Shown in pieces: positions 1-6,587 of a stretch of DNA of 11,528 bases (the first letter of the stretch is position 1; every line of letters starts with the position of its first letter). The notes below the pieces were generated by a model. That model was not told where the DNA came from and did not search any database. It was given only the letters and a program-made list of their open reading frames with translations. Origin of the DNA: Bacillota bacterium (lineage in GTDB: Bacteria > Bacillota > Clostridia > Peptostreptococcales > Anaerovoracaceae); NCBI GenBank assembly GCA_017619985.1, contig JAFZRG010000003.1, positions 1 through 11,528 on the forward strand. Direction: 5' to 3'. Made by a program: the position numbers and the translations under genes.

Positions 1-9
1 ATTTTACCA
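1..9 (-). promoter_or_regulatory. Candidate extended -10 for a divergent gene off the left edge
   Basis: On the minus strand this reads TGGTAAAAT, an extended -10 match, and would drive transcription leftward out of the window. The same 11-base string TATGGTAAAAT occurs before the response regulator gene. The downstream gene cannot be seen, so this is tentative. Confidence 0.2.
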
Positions 10-25
10 TAATCCGGAGTATCCA

Positions 26-34
26 TGATACAAT
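26..34 (+). promoter_or_regulatory. Candidate extended -10 promoter of the kinase gene
   Basis: TGATACAAT matches the extended -10 form TGnTAnnnT. Transcription would start near position 41, only a few bases before the AGGAGG at 45-50. No convincing -35 box lies at the right distance, which an extended -10 can tolerate. The element overlaps the palindrome GTATCCATGATAC at 19-31. Called by eye from one short motif. Confidence 0.35.
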
Positions 35-57
35 AAAGCAAGACAGGAGGACTTTCC

Positions 58-1509
58 ATGAGACAGGAAACAGAATGGGGCTACATCGACTGGGAATACC
101 TGCCCAGCCCGGACGATCCGAAGCGTTGGTTTTCCGTGGGGACGACATGCATTTTGCCGGGTAAAGGCATGGCGCCGCACGTGCACTATGCTAACGAACA
201 GTTCCTGTATATTCTGCAGGGCGAGGCCGACGTCAAGTTCAACGGGAAAGAGCTCCATGTCAAGGCAGGCGACCACTTTTCCCTGGAATCCGATACGACC
301 CACGAAGCTGTCAATACCGGGCAGGAACCCTACAAGGAACTCATGGTGACGAACCCGATGCCGCTGGCGGAAGGGAGTTTCCAGGGGCTGACCCGTGCCA
401 TCCGCCGCAACGACATCGATCCCAAGCTGGACGAAGCAAACAATAAAAAACTGCGCACAGCCGCGGCAGCGCTGCAGGGAGAGATCCTGGAAGGGGTCAG
501 CATCCCCTACTGCCTCTTCGACGGCACAGGAGAAGTCATCCTGCAGAACGACCGCTATCCGGCCGTCTGCACAAGCCATTGCCAGCCTGCTTTCGCGCCG
601 CAGGAGTGCCCGTGTCATACCTGCAGCGTGGCGGATGCAGAAGCGACGGAGATCGAAGGCATCTATCGCTACACCTGTCCGCACCGCATGTCGGTCTACC
701 TCATCCCGGTCCTCTTGAATGACCGCATCGCCGGCATCCTGCGGGGCGGCCAGCATTTCTATTCGGAAGGCGAGATCGCGGAAGGAGCGCGCGACGACCG
801 CTACGATACTCCTTACGGCACGCGTCTCGGCATACGGCAGACGCTCGGCAGGATCGCCCGCAGGCTCGCGCGCTTCTGCGAGATGCTCGACGCGGAGCAG
901 ACGCTGTCCGATGCGGAAGAAAAGGTGACGAACCTGAAGATCGACCACCATTTCCTGTTCAATACGCTGAACAGCCTGGCGGGCATGGCCCTTTCCGGCA
1001 ACCGCATGGAACTGTACACCGGCATCGTGGATCTGTCGAAGCTGTTCCGCTACTCTCTGCAGCAGGGCGACCGCATGGCGCCGCTGCAGCAGGAACTCGA
1101 TTACCTGTCCGCCTACCTGGATCTGCAGAAACTGCGGTATCACGACGATCTTTCCGTCCGCATCTCGGTGGACGACGACTGCAAGGAAGTGAGCGTGCCG
1201 TTCAATTTCCTGCAGCCGATCGCGGAGAACGCGTTCACGCATTCCTTTATCGATTATGAACAAAAAAAGACGCTGGCCATCCGCGCCTACGCGCAGGCGA
1301 GCCAGGTCTTTATAGAAGTCGAGAGCAACGGAAACGCGCCGGATCCGGAAGACGCTGCGCGCATCACGGAAGGATGGGCGTCCGCTTCGGGCCACGGACT
1401 TTCCTTTATTTACGAGAAACTGCGCCGCTGTTACGGCAGCGATTTCGATCTGCGCATGGACCTCACCCATTCAGGTCACACACGGGTGACCGTGCGCATC
1501 CCCAGGTAA
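58..1509 (+). CDS. Soluble cupin-PocR sensor histidine kinase (LytS/YesM type)
   Basis: Probable cytosolic sensor kinase of 483 residues; I see no membrane segment or signal peptide. Residues about 25-95 form a cupin, with likely metal ligands H41, H43 and E47 (or Q48) in motif 1 and H82 in motif 2 (HEAVN). Residues about 135-240 resemble a PocR ligand-binding domain, with a cysteine-rich centre (C171, C175, C184, C186, C189, C207) and an ILRGGQ ending. A short helical linker leads to the His_kinase motif HHFLFNTLN, with H298 as probable phosphoacceptor, then an ATPase domain with N-box ENAFTH (390-395) and G2 box GHGLS (445-449). Two oddities: the usual Pro before the phosphoacceptor His is His297, and the G1 box reads ESNGNA rather than DxGxG. 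AGGAGG at 45-50, 7 bases before the ATG, fixes the start. The likely partner is the regulator at 5875-6555. The ligand is unknown; an amino acid or its breakdown product is a guess from context. Confidence 0.87.
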   Translation: MRQETEWGYIDWEYLPSPDDPKRWFSVGTTCILPGKGMAPHVHYANEQFLYILQGEADVKFNGKELHVKAGDHFSLESDTTHEAVNTGQEPYKELMVTNPMPLAEGSFQGLTRAIRRNDIDPKLDEANNKKLRTAAAALQGEILEGVSIPYCLFDGTGEVILQNDRYPAVCTSHCQPAFAPQECPCHTCSVADAEATEIEGIYRYTCPHRMSVYLIPVLLNDRIAGILRGGQHFYSEGEIAEGARDDRYDTPYGTRLGIRQTLGRIARRLARFCEMLDAEQTLSDAEEKVTNLKIDHHFLFNTLNSLAGMALSGNRMELYTGIVDLSKLFRYSLQQGDRMAPLQQELDYLSAYLDLQKLRYHDDLSVRISVDDDCKEVSVPFNFLQPIAENAFTHSFIDYEQKKTLAIRAYAQASQVFIEVESNGNAPDPEDAARITEGWASASGHGLSFIYEKLRRCYGSDFDLRMDLTHSGHTRVTVRIPR

Positions 1510-2841
1510 CTACAGATACGTCTCCATAAACGCTTTCCGCACGTCCTCGGGCACCAGTTTGCCGCCGGTCGCCCAGGCGATGTGGGAGGCGTTTTTCATT
1601 TTGTCCGCCAGGCCGTTCTCGTAGAGATACGCCTTGAATTCAGCCGCTTTTGCCAGTTTGACGGGTCCTTCGAACGCCGCGCAGGAACTGGGTTCGATAA
1701 AGATGCCTTCCGAACCGTACAGGTCGCGCATGTATTCGTAGATCTTCGCGTCCTCGAGCGTCGCTTCGCCGGAGAGCAGCGGTTCCATGATGCGGCCGAC
1801 CAGCTTCGACGCTCTGCCGACAGCCAGTCCGTCCGCATGCGTCTTGCCGGACAACCCGATATCCTGCACGCAGATCTGATCGTGCAGTCCCGTCGCCATG
1901 CCCAGCACCATGCAGCAGGCCTGGACCGGTTCCGTAAAGAACACGTGTACGTTGTCGCCGTACAATTGCTTTAAGCCGAACGTGACTCCGCCGGGCGCGC
2001 CGCCCACGCCGCAGGGAATGTAGACGAACAGCGGATGGTCTTCATCCACGGTCACGCCGGCATCGTCCAACTGCTTCTGCATCCGCTCCGCTGCCACGGC
2101 ATAGCCCATAAAGAGTTCTTTCGAGTTTTCGTCGTCCACGAAGTAACTGTCGGGATCCGCGTCGGACAGCGCCCTGCCCTCCGTGATCGCCTTGCCGTAG
2201 TCGCCGGCGTATTCGACGACCGTCACACCGTGAGCCCGCAGATAATCCTTCTTCCACTGTTTCGCGTCCGCGGACATATGCACGATGGCCTGATAGCCCA
2301 GATGCGCGCTCATCATGCCGATGGAGACGCCGAGGTTGCCGGTGGATGCCACCTGCACCTTGTGCTTCGCGAAATACGCGATGGCTTCGGGCTGCAGGAG
2401 TTTCATCGGGTCATCGTCCCGGGACGTGAAGATGCCGGCCTCCAGCGCAAGATCTTCTGTGTGCTTCAGCACGTCGTGGAAACCGCCGCGCGCCTTGACG
2501 GAACCCGCAACGGCCAGATCGCTGTCCCGTTTCACGAACAGCCTGCCGCCTTCGAGATCCGCGCCGTATTTTTCCAGAAGCAGCGCTTTCATGGCCGGGA
2601 TCTCCGTCAGCGGAGATTCGATGATGCCGTTCGTTTCCGCCGTTTCCGGGAAGATCTTTGCGAGCAGCGGCGCAAAACGGGCCAGCCGGTCCGAAGCTTC
2701 TTTGATGTCCTCCGGACCGAACGTCAGGCCGTCCTTTGCTCCCGCAAACGGGACCTTCTTCGGGTTCACCCAGCAGACTTCCTTCGCCTTGGCCAGATCT
2801 GCCACAACAGGCGCCTGTTCGATCCATTTTTCCATATCCAT
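1510..2841 (-). CDS. dsdA: D-serine ammonia-lyase (D-serine dehydratase)
   Basis: PLP enzyme that deaminates D-serine to pyruvate and ammonia in the cytosol. The 443-residue product is close to the E. coli DsdA length (about 442). Family landmarks are clear: DSDLAVAGSVKARGG with the PLP Schiff-base lysine at K116, the substrate/PLP loop STGNLG (166-171), the phosphate-binding glycine loop CGVGGAPGG (277-285), and EPSSCAAFEG near the C-terminus. GGAGG at 2851-2855, 9 bases upstream, supports the first ATG of the MDM start; the second ATG two codons on is less well placed. The stop is TAG. It lies downstream of the symporter gene in the same direction, separated by 77 bases that hold a perfect hairpin. 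Its stop codon abuts that of the convergent kinase gene. DsdC and DsdX, the usual enterobacterial partners, are absent from the window. Assignment to DsdA rather than another fold-type II dehydratase is strong. Confidence 0.95.
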   Translation of the reverse strand: MDMEKWIEQAPVVADLAKAKEVCWVNPKKVPFAGAKDGLTFGPEDIKEASDRLARFAPLLAKIFPETAETNGIIESPLTEIPAMKALLLEKYGADLEGGRLFVKRDSDLAVAGSVKARGGFHDVLKHTEDLALEAGIFTSRDDDPMKLLQPEAIAYFAKHKVQVASTGNLGVSIGMMSAHLGYQAIVHMSADAKQWKKDYLRAHGVTVVEYAGDYGKAITEGRALSDADPDSYFVDDENSKELFMGYAVAAERMQKQLDDAGVTVDEDHPLFVYIPCGVGGAPGGVTFGLKQLYGDNVHVFFTEPVQACCMVLGMATGLHDQICVQDIGLSGKTHADGLAVGRASKLVGRIMEPLLSGEATLEDAKIYEYMRDLYGSEGIFIEPSSCAAFEGPVKLAKAAEFKAYLYENGLADKMKNASHIAWATGGKLVPEDVRKAFMETYL

Positions 2842-2855
2842 AACGTTCTTCCTCC

Positions 2856-2896
2856 AAAAAGTTCAGCGTATGATGCAAGTGTACATCATACGCTGA
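2856..2896 (-). promoter_or_regulatory. 13-bp perfect hairpin with T5, before the dsdA ribosome binding site
   Basis: TCAGCGTATGATG (2863-2875) and CATCATACGCTGA (2884-2896) are exact inverted repeats around an 8-base loop. In the minus-strand transcript the stem is followed by AACTTTTT, and this T run touches the GGAGG of dsdA. It could act as a weak terminator or attenuator between the symporter gene and dsdA, as an RNA-stability element, or, as DNA, as a two-fold operator. The sequence does not decide between these. Confidence 0.6.
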
Positions 2897-2918
2897 GAAA
2901 CTGCAACGGACGCTTGCG

Positions 2919-4382
2919 CTAGAAGCTGCCTTCCTTTTCTCTCTTCTGATAATCGTCCCAGACGCCGTCCGGATCTTCGATGCCGAATTCCGCGGGGTGG
3001 AAGACGGGATCTTTGCCGGCCTTGCGCTGCGCTTCGTAGTCTTTCAGGAGCTTGATCGCCTGGCCGCTGATGATGAGCATGCCGATGATGTTGAACCACG
3101 CCATGCCGCCGCAGCCGATGTCGCCCATGCTCCAGACCACTTCGTCGTCCACGAGGACGCCGGCGAACACGGAGATCAGGAAAACGATGCGGAAGATCAT
3201 GGTCGCCGTCTTGCTTTCCTTGGACAGATAGCGGACGTTGGCTTCCGCCTGATAGTAGTAACCCATCAGGGACGTGAACACAAAGATGACCACGATGATC
3301 GCCAGAACTTTGCCGGCCCAGCCGCCGAAGAAGCTGATCAGAGCCGTCTGTGCCCACAGGATGCCGTAGGCGATGCCGGGGAGGTTCTCCGTGATCATGC
3401 CGCTCGCGCCGGAAACGTTGTAGCTGCCGGTGAGCAGGATGATCATCGCGGAGCAGGTGCAGACGAGGAGCGTGTCGATGTAGACCGAGCCTGCCTGAAC
3501 GAGGCCCTGTTTGGCCGGGTGGGAGCACTCGGCGGACGCAGCGATGATGGGGCCGGAGCCCTGGCCTGCTTCGTTGGAGTATACGCCACGCTTGACGCCC
3601 CACTGGACTGCGGTGCCGATGATGGAGCCGTACAGCGCGTTGGCGCCGAACGCGGAGCTGAAGATGAGCTTGAACACGCCGGGGACCTTCGTGATGTTCG
3701 CGAACGTGATGATGAGCGCGAAGATCAGGTAGGCAACGCACATGACCGGTGCGAGGATCTCCGCCACGCGGGAAATGCGCTTGACCCCGCCGAAGATGAC
3801 CATTGCGATGAGCACGACGGTGATGACGCCAATGACGATCGGGCTGGCGCCGAACGCGTTATTGAACGTGGAAGCGATGGACTGGACCTGCACGCCGGGC
3901 ATCATGATTCCCGGGCCGAAGATCGCCATGATGGCGAACGCGATCGCCAGCGGTTTGAACTTGACGCCTCTTTCGATGAAGTGCGCCGGACCGCCGACGT
4001 AGACGCCGTCAGGACCGAGGCGCTTATATGCCTGGGCGAGCGCGGTCTCGGAGAACGCGGACGCTGCGCCGATCAGGGCGATGCACCACATCCAGAACAC
4101 AGCGCCGGGGCCGCCGAAGTAGATGGCCGTCGCAACGCCTGCGATGTTGCCCATGCCCACGCGGCTGCCTACAGTCGCGCAGAAAGACTGGAACGGCGTG
4201 ATGCCCTTGTCCGTATCGGGCTTGGCGACGATCAGCTTGCACATCTCCTTGAAGAGACGGAACTGGGGGAACTTCATGCGGATCGAAAGGTACAGGCCTG
4301 CCGCAAGGCAGAGATAGACGAGCGCCTTGCTCCAGATGATGCCGTTCAATCCGTTCACCAGACTGACGTAAAGATCGTACAT
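2919..4382 (-). CDS. Sodium:alanine/glycine-type symporter (AGCS family)
   Basis: Integral membrane secondary transporter, 487 residues, expected to couple small neutral amino acid uptake to sodium. AGCS landmarks are plain: GSRVGMGNIAGVATA at 72-86 followed by FGGPGAVFWMW (89-99), and GVKRGVYSNEAGQGSGP at 262-278 followed by a cysteine-containing helix (VCTCSAMIILLTG). About ten or eleven hydrophobic segments are visible, with a charged cytoplasmic C-terminus. I start at MYDLYV because AAGGAG (4391-4396) lies 8 bases upstream; an ATG ten codons earlier (4412) would put that site inside the gene. The stop is TAG. At least one characterised archaeal AGCS protein binds both L- and D-alanine as well as glycine, so D-serine or D-alanine uptake to feed DsdA is plausible, but substrate cannot be read from the sequence. 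It replaces the DsdX permease expected beside dsdA. Confidence 0.9.
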   Translation of the reverse strand: MYDLYVSLVNGLNGIIWSKALVYLCLAAGLYLSIRMKFPQFRLFKEMCKLIVAKPDTDKGITPFQSFCATVGSRVGMGNIAGVATAIYFGGPGAVFWMWCIALIGAASAFSETALAQAYKRLGPDGVYVGGPAHFIERGVKFKPLAIAFAIMAIFGPGIMMPGVQVQSIASTFNNAFGASPIVIGVITVVLIAMVIFGGVKRISRVAEILAPVMCVAYLIFALIITFANITKVPGVFKLIFSSAFGANALYGSIIGTAVQWGVKRGVYSNEAGQGSGPIIAASAECSHPAKQGLVQAGSVYIDTLLVCTCSAMIILLTGSYNVSGASGMITENLPGIAYGILWAQTALISFFGGWAGKVLAIIVVIFVFTSLMGYYYQAEANVRYLSKESKTATMIFRIVFLISVFAGVLVDDEVVWSMGDIGCGGMAWFNIIGMLIISGQAIKLLKDYEAQRKAGKDPVFHPAEFGIEDPDGVWDDYQKREKEGSF

Positions 4383-4396
4383 TTTAGACTCTCCTT

Positions 4397-4430
4397 TGCA
4401 ATAATTGCACAAAATTCAGGGTTTTCAGGG
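4397..4430 (-). promoter_or_regulatory. Palindrome and tandem direct repeat before the symporter gene
   Basis: TGCAATAATTGCA (4397-4409) is a 13-base palindrome directly against the symporter ribosome binding site. Just upstream, TTCAGGG occurs twice (4415-4421 and 4424-4430) with a 9-base period; on the transcribed strand this reads CCCTGAA twice. Such paired sites could bind a regulator, and AraC-type proteins often use direct repeats. I could not assign a clear -10/-35 pair here. Function is a guess. Confidence 0.3.
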
Positions 4431-4470
4431 TATAAAAAGCGAGGCGTCCGAGCGCCGGGCGCCCCGCTTT
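4431..4470 (-). terminator. Intrinsic terminator after the SHMT-like gene
   Basis: On the minus strand an 11-bp stem (4460-4470 with 4436-4446, one G-U pair, 13-base loop) ends in CGCTTTTTATA. The stem is GC-rich and followed directly by a T run, as expected of a rho-independent terminator. It lies between the SHMT-like gene and the symporter gene, so the symporter probably has its own promoter in the 48 bases that remain. Confidence 0.75.
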
Positions 4471-4506
4471 GATGGGAAACGATTCAATTGGAGGTGTTTA
4501 TCAGGT

Positions 4507-5763
4507 CTAGTCTTCGAACGCGCCTGCCGGGTAGAGCGGGAAGGCGGAGATGAGTTCTTTCGCTTCCTTCTCGCAGGCTGCCAGAACGGCTGCGTCTTCC
4601 GGCGCTTCGGCGACTCTTCTCATGATGTTGGCGACGACCTTCAGTTCGTCCGGGCCAAGCCCTCTCTGCGTCGTGGAGGTGAGGCCGATGCGGGCGCCGC
4701 TTGTGACGAACGGAGATGCCGGGTCGTTCGGGATCTGGTTCTTGTTGACGGTGATGTTGATGGAATCCAGCGCATTCTGGAACACCTTGCCGGAGATGCC
4801 CTTGGAGCGCAGGTCTACGAGCATCAGGTGGTTGTCCGTGCCACCGGATACGACGCGGAAACCCTCTTCTTCCATGAACTTCGCCATGGCCTTCGCATTG
4901 TCCAGGATCTTCTGCATCAGCGCCTTGAATTCAGGAGAGGCGGCATATTTCATGGACCAGATCTTCGCTGCCATCGTGTGGAAGTGGACGGAACCCAGGG
5001 AACCGGGGAACGTGCCGCGGTCCAGGAGCTTGGCGTGCTATTCCTTGCAGAATACCATGCCGGCTCTGGCGGAGCAGAACGTCTTCGTCGTGGAGGACGT
5101 TACGAAGTCCGCGTACGGAATGGGGCTGGGGATGACCTTCGCCGCGACCAGGCCTGCGATGTGCGCCATGTCGACCATGAAGTACGCGCCGACTTCCTCA
5201 GCGATCTTCGCCATTCTCTCGTAGTCGATCAGTCTGGGATAGGCGGACGCGCCGGCGATGATCAGCTTCGGCATGACTTCCTTGGCTTTCGCCTCCAGAG
5301 CGTCGTAGTCGATCTGTTCGGTCTCGGGGTCAACGCCGTAGAAATCGTGATGATAGATCTTGGACACCCAGTTGGCCGGGGATCCGTGGGTCAGGTGACC
5401 GCCCTGGTCGAGCCGCATGGACAGGATCTTATCGCCCGGTTCGAGCACGGCAGCGAAAACGCTGTAGTTCGCCGTGGAGCCGGAATAGGACTGCAGATTG
5501 ACATGTTCCGCGCCGAACAGTTCTTTCGCTCTCTGCCAGCCGAGTTCCTCGATCTTGTCGACGACGCCGGAACCGGCCTGGAATCTCTTGTGGGGCAGAC
5601 CTTCCAGGGTCTTGTTGGTGAGGACGGATCCGGACAGTTCCATGACCTCCAGGGGCACGGTGCTTTCGGACGCGATCATTTCGATGGTGTTTTCCTGTCT
5701 CTTCAGGTCTTCCAGGACCAGTTCGTAGAGTTCAGGGTCGGACTGACGGGTATACTTCAGCAT
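4507..5763 (-). pseudogene. glyA-like: Serine hydroxymethyltransferase-like PLP enzyme, interrupted by in-frame TAG
   Basis: The frame codes for 418 residues, the usual SHMT length, but codon 242 is TAG. Residues 1-241 carry IASES (30-34), NKTLEGLP (50-57), SGSTAN (94-99), GGHLTHG (121-127), VDMAHIAGL (198-206) and TTKTF with PLP lysine K227. After the TAG the same frame continues with HAKLLDRGTFPGS and carboxylate-binding TSGARIG (R358). No other lesion is seen. Several positions differ from housekeeping GlyA: RYYGG is RFQAG (Q62 where catalytic Tyr is expected), THKTL is TTKTF, and the usual FPGxQGG loop reads FPGSLGS. The natural reaction may therefore not be ordinary folate-dependent serine-glycine exchange. 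AGGAGG at 5772-5777 supports the start. If the TAG terminates, the product lacks the C-terminal domain. It could be a pseudogene, a sequencing error or a readthrough gene. Terminators on both sides suggest independent transcription. Confidence 0.85.
5038..5040 (-). other. In-frame amber codon 242 of the SHMT-like gene
   Basis: On the minus strand the bases read AAG GAA TAG CAC GCC. The frame is unchanged on both sides, and the family commonly has an acidic residue here (KEEYAK against KE*HAK), so a single GAG to TAG change would explain it. The next in-frame ATG (4974, codon 264) has no ribosome binding site, so restart there is unlikely. TAG also ends dsdA, the symporter, the response regulator, dppB and this gene itself, which argues against wholesale amber recoding. 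Confidence 0.9.
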
Positions 5764-5818
5764 GGTTTTCTCCTCCTTGCATGCGGTTTGGTTCTGTTTA
5801 CGGCCTTATCTTATACGG

Positions 5819-5858
5819 AAAAGGGAAGCTCGAATATCTCCATTCTTGCTCCCCTTTT
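5819..5858 (-). terminator. Intrinsic terminator between response regulator and SHMT-like gene
   Basis: On the minus strand an 11-bp stem (5848-5858 with 5819-5829, one G-U pair) encloses a small inner GAAT/ATTC pairing and ends in CCCTTTTCC. The plus strand has a T5 run at its other end, so it may work both ways, although no plus-strand gene reads into it. It lies 16 bases after the response regulator stop codon. A TATAAGAT just beyond it (5808-5815) could be the -10 of the SHMT-like gene, without a clear -35. Confidence 0.65.
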
Positions 5859-5874
5859 TATCAAAATTGATCTT

Positions 5875-6555
5875 CTATTTTCCTGCCTTCTGATATTCGG
5901 CAGGGGTGACGCCGGTATAGCGCTTGAAATACTTGTAGAAATTGTTCAGGCTGTCGTAGCCGACGGATTCCGACGCCTCCTGGATGCTCATGCCCTCTTC
6001 GAGCAGCCTTCTGGCGTTCTCCACGCGCACGCGGTTGAGATAACCGAGTACGCTTTCGCCCATATGGCTCTTGAACAGCCTCGCCATGTGGCTCGGCGTC
6101 AGGTAGAATTGGTCGGCGAGTTCCGTCAGGCCGATCTTTTCCGCGTAGTGAGCCCTAAGAAATGCCGCTGCCTCGTTGATGGTCTTGTTGCCCGTAAAGT
6201 TCCATCCGGTCGCCCGCGCTGCCGCCTGCTGCACCTGGGCCAGTTCGATCGGTTTGAGAAGAATGTCTGCGGCGCCGAACCGCAGCGCTTTCTGGGCATA
6301 GTCGAACATGTCGTACGCCGTGATGATGACGTACTTCCGGTCCGGTTCCGCCGCCATGACTTCGAACCCGTTCATGACGGGCATCTGAATGTCCAGGAAG
6401 ACAAGGTCCGGATCCTCCTTGCGGATGAGTTCGACGCCGAGTTTTCCATTCGGCGCGGACCCGGCGATCTCCAGAGGAAGGTCGCCCCGATCTGTAAAGT
6501 ACCGCAGGATCGCTTCTGTCGTAGGTTCGTCGTCGATGATGACCGCCCGTATCAT
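5875..6555 (-). CDS. YesN-type response regulator (receiver plus AraC-type HTH)
   Basis: DNA-binding response regulator of 226 residues. The receiver domain (1-118) has the acidic pair D8/D9, phosphoacceptor D55 in FLDIQMP, T79 in IITAYD and K101 in LLKP, so all canonical residues are present. The AraC-family double helix-turn-helix covers about 126-224, with the second-helix signature SESVGYDSLNNFYKYFKRY and ending TPAEYQK. It is short for YesN because the linker between domains is minimal. CTCCTC complement (GAGGAG, 6563-6568) lies 7 bases from the chosen ATG; an ATG 4 bases earlier is in another frame. Such regulators pair with His_kinase-domain sensors, and the PocR kinase at 58-1509 is the only kinase in the window, so it is the likely partner although three genes intervene. 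Targets may include those genes and its own promoter. Confidence 0.9.
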   Translation of the reverse strand: MIRAVIIDDEPTTEAILRYFTDRGDLPLEIAGSAPNGKLGVELIRKEDPDLVFLDIQMPVMNGFEVMAAEPDRKYVIITAYDMFDYAQKALRFGAADILLKPIELAQVQQAAARATGWNFTGNKTINEAAAFLRAHYAEKIGLTELADQFYLTPSHMARLFKSHMGESVLGYLNRVRVENARRLLEEGMSIQEASESVGYDSLNNFYKYFKRYTGVTPAEYQKAGK

Positions 6556-6576
6556 ACATTCTCTCCTCTTTTCTCT

Positions 6577-6585
6577 ATTTTACCA
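6577..6585 (-). promoter_or_regulatory. Candidate extended -10 promoter of the response regulator gene
   Basis: Minus strand TGGTAAAAT matches an extended -10 element just after the dppF terminator, giving a leader of about 15 bases before the ATG. No good -35 box is present because that position falls inside the terminator stem. The identical string also sits at the left edge of the window. Plausible but based on one motif. Confidence 0.35.
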
Positions 6586-6587
6586 TA

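Noticed and set aside
4..1470. 488-codon open frame on the minus strand opposite the kinase gene
   Set aside because: It mirrors the kinase codons, has no ribosome binding site or recognisable domain, and is rich in Arg, His and Val as expected of antisense frames in GC-rich DNA. The plus-strand gene has clear cupin, PocR and kinase motifs.
1474..1491. GGTCAC/GTGACC stem as a terminator of the kinase gene
   Set aside because: It has only 6 bp, lies inside the coding region and is not followed by a T run.
4383..4412. Upstream ATG (4412) as start of the symporter
   Set aside because: The only good ribosome binding site (AAGGAG, 4391-4396) would lie inside the gene, and the extra ten residues are polar and unlike AGCS N-termini.
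4507..4974. Separate 155-residue gene for the SHMT C-terminal part
   Set aside because: Its first Met is codon 264 of the same frame, in the middle of a conserved segment, with no ribosome binding site before it. It is better described as the downstream part of one interrupted gene.
5038..5040. Pyrrolysine or genome-wide amber-to-sense recoding
   Set aside because: Five genes in the window end at TAG at normal family lengths, and the site is not known as a catalytic position. Site-specific readthrough stays open but wholesale recoding does not fit.
6155..6559. ATG at 6557-6559 as the start of a different 134-codon gene
   Set aside because: It opens an alternate frame over the receiver domain with no motif. 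The ATG at 6553-6555, 7 bases after GAGGAG, starts the complete response regulator.
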